Below, piece after piece: positions 24,361-33,194 of a DNA stretch of 64,000 bases. Location of the stretch: the NCBI GenBank assembly GCA_944322785.1, contig CALUPW010000010.1, positions 1 through 64,000 of the forward strand. Direction: 5' to 3'. This DNA is from Candidatus Gastranaerophilales bacterium (lineage in GTDB: Bacteria > Cyanobacteriota > Vampirovibrionia > Gastranaerophilales > Gastranaerophilaceae). Position numbers and translations under genes: made by a program. The number at the start of each line of letters is the position of its first letter. Position 1 is the stretch's first letter. Under the pieces are notes generated by a model. The model made no database searches and was not told where the DNA came from. It saw only the letters and a program-made list of their open reading frames with translations.

Positions 24361-25503
24361 ATGTATGAAAATTATTTAAAAACCCTTGAATTATTAAAAG
24401 AAAACTCACATTTTCGGGATATAAAAGATTTTGAACACAAAGACGAAAAATATATTTATTTTAAAGGCAAAAAACTATTAAATCTTTCATCTAACAACTA
24501 TCTCGGTTTTGCTGACAATAAAAATCTGACGGAGGAATTTTTGAACTATGCAGCAGACGAATATTCATTCGGAAGCGCCTCCGCAAGACTTTTAACGGGC
24601 AGTCTTCCTGTTTATAAAGAACTGGAAAATCTTCTCTGCAAATTATTTTCAAAAGAAAGTGCTCTTTTATTTAACAGCGGATATCACGCAAATATAGGAA
24701 TAACAAGTTCAATTGCCGGCAAAGGCGATGTAATCTTTTCGGACAAACTTAATCATGCCAGTATAATCGACGGAATGAAACTTTCAGGCGCCAAATTTTT
24801 CAGATATCTTCACAACGATATGGAAAGTCTTGAAAAACTTTTGATGCGGGAAAGAAATAATTTTAACAACGCAATAATCATAACAGAAAGCGTTTTTTCA
24901 ATGGACGGCGACATTGCGGATTTAAAAAAGATTGTTGAATTAAAAAAGAAATATAATTGTATTTTAATGGTAGATGAAGCGCATGCATTCGGGGTTTTTG
25001 GCGAAAAAGGCCTCGGAATATGTGAAACTCTTAATATTTTACCGCAGATTGATATTCTTGTCGGAACTTTCGGAAAATCAATCGGTTCAATGGGCGCCTT
25101 TGCTGTTGGTAACAGAATTCTAATCGAATATCTAACAAACCATGCCCGCTCTTTTATTTTTTCAACAGCTCTGCCGCCGATATCAATTGCGTTTTCCAAA
25201 TGGATTATTGAAAACAAACTGCCGCAAACGGATGAAAAAAGGAAAAATTTACTTTCACTTTGCCGCAATCTGGGATACCGGAGCCAGATAATTCCTGTAA
25301 TAATCGGCGGCAATGCACAGACTGAACAGGTATGCAAAAGACTTTTTGATGCCGGATATTTTACACTTCCGATAAGACCGCCGACCGTGCCTGAAGGTAC
25401 CTCAAGGCTTCGCCTTTCACTCACAACTGAAATTAATAAAAAGGATTTGGAAAACTTATGCAATACCATTGGCTTAACAGACAGAATAACAACAAAATTA
25501 TAA
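24361..25503 (+). CDS. bioF: 8-amino-7-oxononanoate synthase
   Basis: A PLP enzyme that condenses pimeloyl-ACP with L-alanine, the first ring-forming step of biotin synthesis. The 380 residues show the alpha-oxoamine-synthase pattern: LNLSSNNYLGFA, FNSGYHANIG, SDKLNHASIIDG, VDEAHAFGVFGEKGLG and TFGK239SIGSMGAF with the PLP lysine. The 3' end overlaps bioG by 46 bases, so translation is coupled. bioA, bioD and bioB are not in the window. No BirA-type operator was recognised upstream. Confidence 0.92.
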   Translation: MYENYLKTLELLKENSHFRDIKDFEHKDEKYIYFKGKKLLNLSSNNYLGFADNKNLTEEFLNYAADEYSFGSASARLLTGSLPVYKELENLLCKLFSKESALLFNSGYHANIGITSSIAGKGDVIFSDKLNHASIIDGMKLSGAKFFRYLHNDMESLEKLLMRERNNFNNAIIITESVFSMDGDIADLKKIVELKKKYNCILMVDEAHAFGVFGEKGLGICETLNILPQIDILVGTFGKSIGSMGAFAVGNRILIEYLTNHARSFIFSTALPPISIAFSKWIIENKLPQTDEKRKNLLSLCRNLGYRSQIIPVIIGGNAQTEQVCKRLFDAGYFTLPIRPPTVPEGTSRLRLSLTTEINKKDLENLCNTIGLTDRITTKL

Positions 25504-26147
25504 TATTTTTTGCAGGCTGGAGTTTTGATTACAAGCCTTTTGAATTTTTAAACTGCAAGGACTTTGATGTTCTGTTCATTTATGACTACAGCGAAGTTGA
25601 CAGGATTGATAATATTGATTTTATACAAAATAACACTGGCATAAGCGATAAATATGAGAAAAAGTTTTTGATAACATGGTCAATGGGCGTTTTTGCGGCG
25701 TTTTTGCTAAAAACAAGTCTGCCAGAATTTGAAAAGAAAATTGCTGTTAACGGAACACCTTTTCCAGTAAATGATAATTTCGGGATTCCGCAAAAGCCGT
25801 TTCTTTTAACTTTACGTCATGCAAAAACAAGTCTTGAGGGGAAATTTTATCAAAATATTTTTGATAATAAAGAGGAATTTGAAAGATATTCAAAAAATCA
25901 GGTATCCAGAACAATAGAAAACCGTGTTGAGGAGTTAAAAGCTCTTTATAATAAAATTAAGACAACAGAAATTCAATACAATGAGTTTTACGATTTTGCA
26001 CTGATAAGCCGCAATGATTTGATTATTCCAACCAAAAACCAGATAAACTTCTGGAAAGACAATGCGCCATACAAACTGCTTGATTGCGGACACTTTCCGT
26101 TCTATAATTTTACCGGCTGGGATGAAATTATAAATTATGCAAATTAA
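25458..26147 (+). CDS. bioG: pimeloyl-ACP methyl ester esterase BioG
   Basis: Hydrolyses pimeloyl-ACP methyl ester, ending the disguised fatty-acid synthesis of the biotin precursor. It has an alpha/beta-hydrolase fold with 229 residues. Seen are IIIFFAGWSFDYKPF, the nucleophile elbow ITWS75MGVFAAF and the catalytic His in LLDCGHFPFYNF. This is the DUF452/BioG pattern, with no similarity to BioH beyond the fold. It overlaps bioF by 46 bases and bioC by 11, forming a tight bioF-bioG-bioC operon. Confidence 0.88.
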   Translation: MQYHWLNRQNNNKIIIFFAGWSFDYKPFEFLNCKDFDVLFIYDYSEVDRIDNIDFIQNNTGISDKYEKKFLITWSMGVFAAFLLKTSLPEFEKKIAVNGTPFPVNDNFGIPQKPFLLTLRHAKTSLEGKFYQNIFDNKEEFERYSKNQVSRTIENRVEELKALYNKIKTTEIQYNEFYDFALISRNDLIIPTKNQINFWKDNAPYKLLDCGHFPFYNFTGWDEIINYAN

Positions 26148-26877
26148 CCCTAAATCAATTAAAAATCATTTTGAAAAAAGCATGGAAAAATATGACGAAA
26201 ATGCTGTCGTACAAAAATTCCTTGCCGAAATTTTGACAGATGAAACCGCAAAAATCCAAAAAGATTTCGGCAGTATTCTTGAATTAGGCTGCGGGACAGG
26301 ACTTTTGACCCGACAGATTGTTAAGAACCTATTATTTAAAAGTTATACGGCAAACGATTTGACGGAAAAATCAAAAAATTATATTGATAAAATATTAAAA
26401 AATTATACCTATATTGCGGGCAATGCACAGAAAATTTCAACAAACAAAAAATTTGATTTAATAATTTCCAATGCAATGTTTCAGTGGTTTAAAAACCTTG
26501 AAAACGTAACGGCAAATTTCCGCAATCTTTTAAACAAAGACGGCATTCTGGCATTTACAACATTTTCACCGGAAAATTTTCCTGAATTTAAAACAATCAC
26601 CGGACTTTCGCTTGATTATAAATCAGAAGATGAATTAAAAAATATTTTAGTAAAAAATTATGATATTTTAAAACTGGAAACCTTTAAAAAAACTCTTGAA
26701 TTTAACACTCCGCTTGAACTTCTCTATCACATGAAAAATACCGGCGTAAATTCATTATCCGGAAAGAACTGGACATTTGCCGATGTCAAAAACTTCTGCA
26801 CCGAATATTCCAAAATATTTGCTAAAACTACCCTTACATACTCCCCTATTCTTGTCATTGCCCGAAAGTTAAACTAA
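26137..26877 (+). CDS. bioC: malonyl-ACP O-methyltransferase BioC
   Basis: Methylates malonyl-ACP with SAM to start pimelate synthesis. The 246 residues carry the class I methyltransferase motif ILELGCGTGLLTRQI, the acidic loop ANDLTEKS, and the BioC-typical N-terminus (HFEKSMEKYDENAVVQKFLAEIL). It has SNAMFQWFKNLE in place of SNLALQW, and a late stretch TPLELLYHMKNTGVNSLSG like the family's LRHLKxTGVN. It is last in the bio operon. Confidence 0.9.
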   Translation: MQINPKSIKNHFEKSMEKYDENAVVQKFLAEILTDETAKIQKDFGSILELGCGTGLLTRQIVKNLLFKSYTANDLTEKSKNYIDKILKNYTYIAGNAQKISTNKKFDLIISNAMFQWFKNLENVTANFRNLLNKDGILAFTTFSPENFPEFKTITGLSLDYKSEDELKNILVKNYDILKLETFKKTLEFNTPLELLYHMKNTGVNSLSGKNWTFADVKNFCTEYSKIFAKTTLTYSPILVIARKLN

Positions 26878-27011
26878 AATTTCGTATCACAACAAAAATA
26901 AATAGATACTTTTATGTATTCAAATTTGTAACGAAAAAAAATATAATCTTTACATAAACACATGTTTATTATTAAAATAATGTATAATTTAAACAATTAA
27001 GGGGCGATAAT

Positions 27012-27656
27012 TTGTTGAACAATTACGAAAGCTTTGATAATTCTGAAACTTCCTCCAGAAAATCCGCACTTATTCAGGAACGCATAGGACTTGTTTCCAC
27101 TCACATGTATAAACAGTTTCTGGATTATCAGCATGCAACAATTAATACGAACGAAATCTTTATAAATATGTCATCAGATCTTCAGGATGTTGTTGATACG
27201 CTGAAAGAAGCTTTTTCGTCCCGGAACGTAACAACACAGAATATTTATCTTGACATCGACCCGCAAAAATCAGTTATTATCGTAAATATTTTGTGGCATA
27301 AAATAAGCTTTACTACCCGCTGCAACTTTCAGCCGCAGGCACTTTATCGGGAAAACGGACAGCACGTGTTTTCCGGAAGAATTATGGCAATCAGGGGTAA
27401 CTACTACGAAATTATGAAAGGCGTAATGGAACATGATGAGGAAATGGTCAGACTTCTTGATAATGAAATCGCCTCTCTTTTTGTTCCTGCCGAAAAAAAT
27501 CAGAATTCCATAATGAAAATTAAGCACCTTCCTAACCGTGAATTTTATCTTAATCAGGTGGATGCCCCCAGAGAGTTTGCTCTAAAAGTTGTTGAAACTA
27601 TTTGCGGCGGCGGATTTTATCATGAAGAAGGTGCAAGAAAAAGTTTTAATATATAA
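27012..27656 (+). CDS. hypothetical protein (214 aa)
   Basis: I do not recognise this soluble alpha/beta protein. It has no signal peptide, membrane segment or metal motif. Visible blocks are IYLDIDPQKSVIIVNILWHKISFTT and HEEGARKSFNI at the end. The start is a TTG with AAGGGG upstream; no ATG in frame serves better. It lies between bioC and a broken prepilin gene with no sign of linkage to either. Confidence 0.75.
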   Translation: MLNNYESFDNSETSSRKSALIQERIGLVSTHMYKQFLDYQHATINTNEIFINMSSDLQDVVDTLKEAFSSRNVTTQNIYLDIDPQKSVIIVNILWHKISFTTRCNFQPQALYRENGQHVFSGRIMAIRGNYYEIMKGVMEHDEEMVRLLDNEIASLFVPAEKNQNSIMKIKHLPNREFYLNQVDAPREFALKVVETICGGGFYHEEGARKSFNI

Positions 27657-27689
27657 CGTTTAATAAAGGAAATTAAAAAGGAGAACACC

Positions 27690-28550
27690 ATGAAAACACT
27701 GATTATACCTGAGAAACAGCCGGGGGGGCTTAAATAACCTTACTGCAACGTTTTTGAAAGGGTTAAAAGCCTTTTGCAAATACTTAAGACTTATTAAAAA
27801 ATCGTGTTTTCCTAATCTTATCTTTAATGTTTTCCGACTGCGACGCCCCAAGCTGGCTTTTACAATGGCGGAAGTCTTGATTACACTGGGGATAATCGGA
27901 ATTGTTGCTGCAATGACATTACCAACATTGATTGGCAATCATCAGAAAAAACAAACTGCACTTCAATTAAAAAAATTTTACTCAATAATGTCGCAGGCAA
28001 TTTTACGGGCAGAAGCCGACTATGAAAGTTTTGAATACTGGGATTTCGGTAATAACAACAATACTATTGAATTTGCAAAAAGATATTTTGTCCCTTATTT
28101 GAATATAATCAAAACTTATGAACCCGGAACATTTCCTGCTGATTTGGAATATTCATGTCTTAACGGGAATAACTGCAACGCATACGGGGATATTGAAAAC
28201 AATCCTAAATTTGTACTTATTGACGGAACAATGATAACTTCATTTGATTATGCAACAGGCGGAGCTGCATCAAAAATCCGATTATAAATATTATTGTGGA
28301 TTTGAACGGTTTTAAAAAGCCAAACAAATTCGGACGGGATGTATTTATGTTTTCAATGCAGAAAGAGCATGGATTTGTTCCATACGGAATCGGATACATT
28401 TCAAACTTTGATGACATACAAACATACGATAGAGAAAGACTTCTGAGCGCAGGAGATGAGCGCAACTGTAATCGTTCAAAAAATGGCATTTTCTGTGCAG
28501 CCGTAATTATGATGGACGGCTGGGAAATTAAAGACGACTACCCGTGGTAG
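27690..28550 (+). pseudogene. prepilin gene broken by two indels (G7 tract and an A5 run)
   Basis: AAGGAG and ATG 27690 open a short frame (MKTLIIPEKQPGG) that stops at 27735 after a G7 run at 27722-27728. One G less would carry translation into the prepilin frame (A|FTMAEVLITLGIIGIVAAMTLPTLI). A second break lies near the A5 run 28272-28276: the frame stops at 28285, while the conserved tail IIVDLNGFKKPNKFGRDVFMF continues one frame over to 28550. The two shifts cancel. Either it is a pseudogene or expression depends on tract length. A TTG at 27754 could start the middle part, but no ribosome-binding site precedes it. Confidence 0.75.
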
Positions 28551-28588
28551 CTACTTTTTAAATATATCTCGGAAAAATTATTCCAAAC

Positions 28589-28620
28589 TAAGCCCTTTAC
28601 AGATAAAAGTAAAGGGCTTA
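28589..28620. terminator. hairpin terminator
   Basis: TAAGCCCTTTAC / GTAAAGGGCTTA is a perfect 12-bp stem with an 8-base loop, followed by ATTTTAAA. It lies between the convergent broken prepilin gene and the 83-residue hypothetical gene and can serve both. Confidence 0.8.
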
Positions 28621-28644
28621 ATTTTAAACATATTTAATCAATTA

Positions 28645-28896
28645 TTATTCCAACGTAATTTTAGATGACATCTCAGCAACGATACGTGCGATATCAGAAC
28701 CGCCTATTGCAACTTCCAAAATCAACGGGCTGTGGATAAAAACTGTTTCGGAATACTCCATAGTGTCAACATTGATTACATCAAACTCAACATAATCCTC
28801 TCCTGCATAAACGAGTTTTCCGTATTCTCCGCCCATAGCCCAGCGGATAAACATATATTGTTGTTCAAATTCTTTTAATTTCTCAATTAAACGCAT
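28645..28896 (-). CDS. small hypothetical protein (83 aa), possibly Sm-like barrel
   Basis: An 83-residue protein that I cannot assign. The pattern of short strands (FIRWAMGG, GKLVYAGEDYVEFDVINVD, SETVFIHSPLILEVAIGG) resembles a small beta-barrel such as Sm/SH3-type folds, after an N-terminal helix (RLIEKLKEFEQQY). The start follows AAGGATTTAT. It stands alone, with a terminator downstream. The fold idea is inference from hydrophobic spacing only. Confidence 0.7.
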   Translation of the reverse strand: MRLIEKLKEFEQQYMFIRWAMGGEYGKLVYAGEDYVEFDVINVDTMEYSETVFIHSPLILEVAIGGSDIARIVAEMSSKITLE

Positions 28897-29038
28897 AATA
28901 AATCCTTAAAAAAATAACCTGAACCTTCCCCTGAAAGTATGGTCTATATTTATATTTTAGCTTTTTTTACGTGAAAGTCAAGCAAAAAATAAACAATTCA
29001 GCTGAAAGCTATGCATTGAAAGCTTTTTAAAAGATTAA

Positions 29039-29068
29039 AAAGCCGGATTTTTTTTATTTTTCCGGCTT
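29039..29068 (-). terminator. terminator after the EF-hand gene
   Basis: AAGCCGGA / TCCGGCTT with a T-rich loop. Read on the minus strand it is followed by TTTAATCTTTT, about 30 bases after the stop at 29101. Confidence 0.75.
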
Positions 29069-29100
29069 GATTTTGAATGTACAATTATTCCGCAGTAGTC

Positions 29101-29656
29101 TTATCTGTGATTCGTGGGTGGATTATCTGTGTTTTCTTCAACGATACTTAATGGAGCTTCCACCATACTCCTAAACTCATCAATATTCATAGATACATCA
29201 TCGCCTGCATACTTTTTAAAGTCTGCATACTTTTCTGCTATCAAATCAGCAAAATTTTGCCCTATGTTCGTCCCATAACCGTTTTCAAGACAATCTTTTA
29301 CAAAAGCTTTTATGTATTCATCTGCGGAAACTTTCAAATCCCCATCCTTATCTAACGACTTAAAGTTTTTTACAACAGGATCCTCCTGTGCCGGATTAAC
29401 ATTATAATTCTGCTGGTCTTTCATCATATTCTTCATAGCATTTAAACTTGTTTTTCTTGCACCTTTGTCTACTTCAGTTGCTTCCATTTTAGATGCACCA
29501 TCCGGCATTTTTGCAGAAGGGGTTTTATTCTCGCTTTTTTTTACTCCCGAAAATACTTTGGGAGTTATCTGTTTTGGGAGCGCCGGATAATTTCTTATTT
29601 CCTTGTTGATAAACAGCTGAATAGCCCATTCCTGTTGATTCTATAGGTCCAGTCAT
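29101..29656 (-). CDS. EF-hand protein, frame broken at an A8 tract
   Basis: AAAGGAG and ATG 29656 open a frame (MTGPIESTGMGYSAVYQQGN...) that ends at 29525 just after an A8 run (T8 at 29535-29542 on the plus strand). With one A less it joins the long frame ending at 29101. That part carries a canonical EF-hand loop, DKDGDLKVSADE (ligands at positions 1, 3, 5, 7, 9 and 12), and a second, degenerate one near DDVSMNIDEF. There is no signal peptide; the Ser/Gly/Lys-rich start resembles a disordered leader. ATG 29508 in the long frame lacks a ribosome-binding site. It may be phase-variable, use transcriptional slippage, or be an assembly error. Confidence 0.65.
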
Positions 29657-30010
29657 AAATTTCTCCTTTTCTCTTATTACTTATACATCACTCGTGTTTC
29701 GAAATCACTTATATTTCTTATAACGTTTTTTATTCCACAAAATTGACCATACCATACCATACCGCACAGTATAACAGGGGTTCAGGGAACACAAACTCGT
29801 TTTTACATTTTGTTACATTAACTTAAAACAATAAAAAAAAGTCACACATAGTTGTGCGACTTTGAACAATAATCTTGGGAGGAGATTTGGGGATAGTTGT
29901 ACATGCATGATAAGTCAAGCATGCTATTTTTGTTACATTAGTCATAAAAAATTTAATAAAAATTTACAATTGGTTGATTTTATAATAAAATTATCCTAGG
30001 AGAAAAAGTC
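29657..30010. other. intergenic region with SSR and possible small RNA
   Basis: This stretch holds the leader of the EF-hand gene, a pentanucleotide run of about three ACCAT units at 29744-29761, and a hairpin with flanking A-run at 29830-29863. A minus-strand promoter-like pair with a short transcript is described separately. The aroQ leader follows with TATAAT near 29983. No protein gene is visible. Confidence 0.5.
29832..29883 (-). ncRNA. candidate small RNA with CUCCUCC motif
   Basis: On the minus strand TTGACT (29913-29918), a 17-base spacer and TATCCC (29890-29895) could start transcription near 29883. The ~50-base product would contain CTCCTCCC, the complement of a Shine-Dalgarno sequence. 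It ends in a hairpin AAAGTC-CACAC...GTGTGACTTT and eight T: a proper intrinsic terminator with no other gene to serve. The -10 box is poor, so this is tentative. Confidence 0.3.
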
Positions 30011-30451
30011 ATGAAGATATTGGTGATTAACGGCGTTAATATGAATATGCTTGGCATACGGGAGCCTGAAAAGTACGGGCACATGACTTTAAAGGATCTG
30101 GAAAAAGAACTGTATGCATATTCATTTAAACTCGGCATTGACATAGAAACTTATCAGAGCAACCATGAAGGCGAAATTGTCGAAAAGATTCAACAGGCAA
30201 AAGATAATGCAGACGGAATTGTCCTTAATGCTGCCGCATATACACATACAAGCGTTGCCATCCGTGATGCCATTGCAGCTGTAGCCATTCCAACGGTTGA
30301 AGTCCATATGACTAATATCCATGCAAGGGAAGATTTTCGTCAAAAATCCTTGATTGCACCTGTCTGCACAGGTCAGATATCAGGATTTGGAATTGAAAGC
30401 TATAAACTTGCCCTGCAAGGGCTCTGTGAAATATTGAAAACAGACCGTTAA
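30011..30451 (+). CDS. aroQ: 3-dehydroquinate dehydratase, type II
   Basis: Third step of the shikimate pathway, cytoplasmic dodecamer. The 146 residues show the type II order: the N-terminal [17 protein letters not shown]22G with the catalytic Tyr, then [46 protein letters not shown] with the catalytic His, and [14 protein letters not shown]. The usual NGPNLN is changed to NGVNMN, a mild deviation. AGGAGAAAAAGTC precedes the start. It stands alone. Confidence 0.94.
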   Translation: MKILVINGVNMNMLGIREPEKYGHMTLKDLEKELYAYSFKLGIDIETYQSNHEGEIVEKIQQAKDNADGIVLNAAAYTHTSVAIRDAIAAVAIPTVEVHMTNIHAREDFRQKSLIAPVCTGQISGFGIESYKLALQGLCEILKTDR

Positions 30452-30453
30452 AC

Positions 30454-30789
30454 TTAATTTTGAAATTCTTTTACAAATCCGTCCATTAATCTTGCAGCAT
30501 TTTCATATCCGGATTGACTTTCAGCCAAATCAAAGAACTTGTTGGCTTTTTCAACAAATTCCGGATTTTTCAGCATAAACTGAATGTCTTTTTCGACAGG
30601 ATTTCCTTTGAACACAAGAGAGCGGCCGGTAACGGCAGAAGGCATCTGTGACAAATCCTGCATCTCAACCTGCGGGGAAGTTTCTTGAGAAACAGGTTCC
30701 TGACTTTGAGCCTGATGTTCTTTTTGCTGATCAAACTTCTGAACTCCGGAAAAATTCAAACTATTTGAGTTGTTATTGATTTCTCTCAT
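30454..30789 (-). CDS. hypothetical protein with disordered N-terminal half
   Basis: A 111-residue protein that I do not recognise. The first half is Gln/Ser/Glu-rich and probably disordered (QQKEHQAQSQEPVSQETSPQ). The second half is helical (EKDIQFMLKNPEFVEKANKF). Near the start is NSLNFSGVQKF, recalling the NPVSFKGYK start of the protein encoded at 36948. LVFKGNP occurs again mid-protein. GGATGTG precedes the start. It is convergent with aroQ, two bases apart. Confidence 0.7.
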   Translation of the reverse strand: MREINNNSNSLNFSGVQKFDQQKEHQAQSQEPVSQETSPQVEMQDLSQMPSAVTGRSLVFKGNPVEKDIQFMLKNPEFVEKANKFFDLAESQSGYENAARLMDGFVKEFQN

Positions 30790-31030
30790 GGTTCACATCC
30801 TTTACTTTCGGGGTGTACTTACACAAAGCACTATAATTTGCATGTTTATAATTATTATATACGATTTATATAAATTTGCAAATCTCACTCGCGCTTTTTT
30901 GTTCTAAAACACAAAAATCATTTTTTTTGCTAGTTTTTATAATAAAAATTACAAAAATTAATATTTCTATAAATTTAGGCAAAAATTTTATGTTTTAATT
31001 TATTATATAAATAAATAGCAGGGTTAAAAT

Positions 31031-32164
31031 ATGAATCTTATAAATCTCTTTTCAAGTATAAATTTAAAAGAAATCTTACAAAGGCTTCCGGATGCGGTTC
31101 TTGTGGTAGACGAGTCCGGACGGATAATCTGGAATAACAGAGAAGCTGAATTCCTCTTTAATATTGATACAACAGCGGAAGTTGACTATTATTTTGATGA
31201 TTTTGTAAGCAAAGGAATTGAACTGGCAAACCAGTCAGCTTCAAGAAGAACTCCGGTCATTGCAGGTGCAGTTACACAGGATGAACGGGAATTTTTCATT
31301 GAAATGAACGCCTCTCAGGTTGAAGATCAGCTTGTAATTACGGTTCGTGACGTTACGGCAATGACAAAAGTCCTTGCAAATGCCGAAAAAACAGGCCGGC
31401 TCAACAAAGACAAAAATATTCTGCTAACCAAACTTACCAACGATTTCAAATCTCCGCTTCAATCTATTGTCGGATTTTCAAACGCACTTCTTGACGGGCT
31501 TGGCGGCGAGATTACGGAAAAACAGGACAAATATGTACGAATTATTCAAAAAAATGCACATGAACTTTTGTATTTTATGGACAAATTCTTTGAATTTTCA
31601 AAAGCAGAATCAAATCTTGTACAGTTTGATATAAAAACTTTTGATGTAGCCAGTGTCGTTCAAGATGTAATTAAAAGCAATCAAAATCTTACAAAACCCA
31701 AAAATCTTGAAGTTATAATTGATGTTGAAGAACTGGCAAACAAAAAAATTACAACAGACGAAAGCGTTTTAAAGACCGCATTGCAGAATATATTTGAAAC
31801 CTCAACAAAACTGACCGAACGGGGTTCAATAACTATAAAACTTTTTAATCCGGAAATGGAAACAGTAATTCAAAGAGGCGTAAAAGTTATAAACAAGGCT
31901 GAAAATACCTCTTATCTGCAAATCTCAATAAAAGACAGCGGTATGGGCTTAAAGGAAAGTGAACTTGAAGGAATTTTTGAACCTTATTCGCAAATTGACA
32001 AGATGAATAAAAAGAATTTTGTAAGATCAATCAGCCTCGGAACGGTAAAAACTCTTGTAAACAGACTTCACGGAACCGTTTGGGTGCAATCAGAAGTTAT
32101 GAAAGGAACAACGTTTAATATTATTTTACCTGTGGAAAAAGGAATTATTTTAGAAGATGAGTAG
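31031..32164 (+). CDS. histidine-kinase-like sensor protein lacking the phospho-acceptor His
   Basis: A 377-residue soluble protein with a PAS domain (~13-115; AVLVVDESGRIIWNNREAEFLFN), a HisKA-like dimerisation helix (~125-190) and a HATPase-like domain (~225-370). The H box, normally SHELRTPL, reads T-N137-D-F-K-S-P-L: the histidine is Asn. The N box is weak (QNIFETSTKL), the G1 box is kept (IKDSGMGL), but the glycine-rich lid is reduced to SISLGTVKTL. It should not autophosphorylate in the usual way, and could be a scaffold or a partner kinase. Its stop overlaps the ATG of the ABC ATPase gene by eight bases, so the two are translationally coupled. Confidence 0.8.
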   Translation: MNLINLFSSINLKEILQRLPDAVLVVDESGRIIWNNREAEFLFNIDTTAEVDYYFDDFVSKGIELANQSASRRTPVIAGAVTQDEREFFIEMNASQVEDQLVITVRDVTAMTKVLANAEKTGRLNKDKNILLTKLTNDFKSPLQSIVGFSNALLDGLGGEITEKQDKYVRIIQKNAHELLYFMDKFFEFSKAESNLVQFDIKTFDVASVVQDVIKSNQNLTKPKNLEVIIDVEELANKKITTDESVLKTALQNIFETSTKLTERGSITIKLFNPEMETVIQRGVKVINKAENTSYLQISIKDSGMGLKESELEGIFEPYSQIDKMNKKNFVRSISLGTVKTLVNRLHGTVWVQSEVMKGTTFNIILPVEKGIILEDE

Positions 32165-33194
32165 CGTAAAACTAAAGAATGTTTCAAAAAAATACGACAG
32201 CAAAGTCGTAATAGACAGTATTGACCTTGAAATTAAAGACAAAGAATTTGTTGTACTGGTCGGGGCATCAGGCTGCGGCAAATCAACTATTTTAAGAATG
32301 ATTGCGGGACTTGAGGAGATTACGGACGGAGATATATTTATAGGCGACAAAAAAGTAAATGATATTCCGCCCAAGGATCGTGATATTGCATTTGTTTTTC
32401 AAAGTTATGCACTTTATCCGCACATGACGGTAAGAGAAAATATTGCATTCGGATTAAAAATGCGAAAAGTTCCGAAAGATGAAATTGAAAAAAAGGTTAA
32501 AGAAGCAGCTGAAATCCTTAACCTTACTGAATATCTTGACAGAAAACCGAAACAGCTTTCAGGCGGTCAAAGGCAAAGGGTTGCACTGGGGCGTGCAATA
32601 GTCCGCAATCCGAAAGTCTTTTTAATGGATGAGCCGCTTTCAAATTTGGATGCAAAACTTCGTGTTCAAATGCGTTCTGAAATAAAAAAGCTTCATGAAA
32701 AACTTCAAACGACATTTATTTATGTAACGCATGACCAGACCGAAGCTTTGACTATGGGCGACAGAATCGTTGTACTTGACAGGGGGGTAATCCAGCAGGT
32801 AGATACGCCTGAAAAAATTTACAACAATCCGTCAAACACATTTGTTGCAGGATTTGTCGGTTCTCCGCAGATGAATTTTATTGAAGCCGGAATTGAAGAC
32901 GGATTTGTAAAATTTGCAGATGTCAAAATTAAATTAAATACGCCTGTTGACTGCAAAAAAGTAGTTCTGGGTATTCGTCCCGAAAAAATGGTTTGTTGCG
33001 GGAATATAAAATTCAGAGCAAAAGTCGATATGTACGAACTTCTTGGAAGCGAAAAAATTGTTTACTTCAATATCGGAAATTCAAAATGCAGCGCAAAACT
33101 TCCGCCTGATTTTAAAATCGGTGACGATATTGAATTGAGTGTAAAAGAAGAAGATATTTATTTATTTGATTTTGAAACGGGCAGACGAATTTAA
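32157..33194 (+). CDS. ABC transporter ATPase, MalK/UgpC/MsmX type
   Basis: A cytoplasmic ATPase subunit of carbohydrate-type ABC importers, 345 residues. Seen are Walker A GASGCGKSTIL, Q-loop FVFQSYALYPHMTV, signature LSGGQRQRVALGRAI, Walker B VFLMDEPLSNLDAKL and the H-loop VTHDQTEA. The C-terminal ~110-residue TOBE-type regulatory region has the LGIRPEKM motif. No permease or binding protein is nearby, so it may serve several importers as MsmX does. Coupling to the kinase-like gene upstream (8-base overlap) is unusual for this family. The next gene is convergent and begins directly after the stop. Confidence 0.92.
   Translation: MSSVKLKNVSKKYDSKVVIDSIDLEIKDKEFVVLVGASGCGKSTILRMIAGLEEITDGDIFIGDKKVNDIPPKDRDIAFVFQSYALYPHMTVRENIAFGLKMRKVPKDEIEKKVKEAAEILNLTEYLDRKPKQLSGGQRQRVALGRAIVRNPKVFLMDEPLSNLDAKLRVQMRSEIKKLHEKLQTTFIYVTHDQTEALTMGDRIVVLDRGVIQQVDTPEKIYNNPSNTFVAGFVGSPQMNFIEAGIEDGFVKFADVKIKLNTPVDCKKVVLGIRPEKMVCCGNIKFRAKVDMYELLGSEKIVYFNIGNSKCSAKLPPDFKIGDDIELSVKEEDIYLFDFETGRRI

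Noticed and set aside
24810-25469. 219-codon frame antisense to bioF
   Set aside because: Full overlap with a well-supported gene, no ribosome-binding site and no family pattern.
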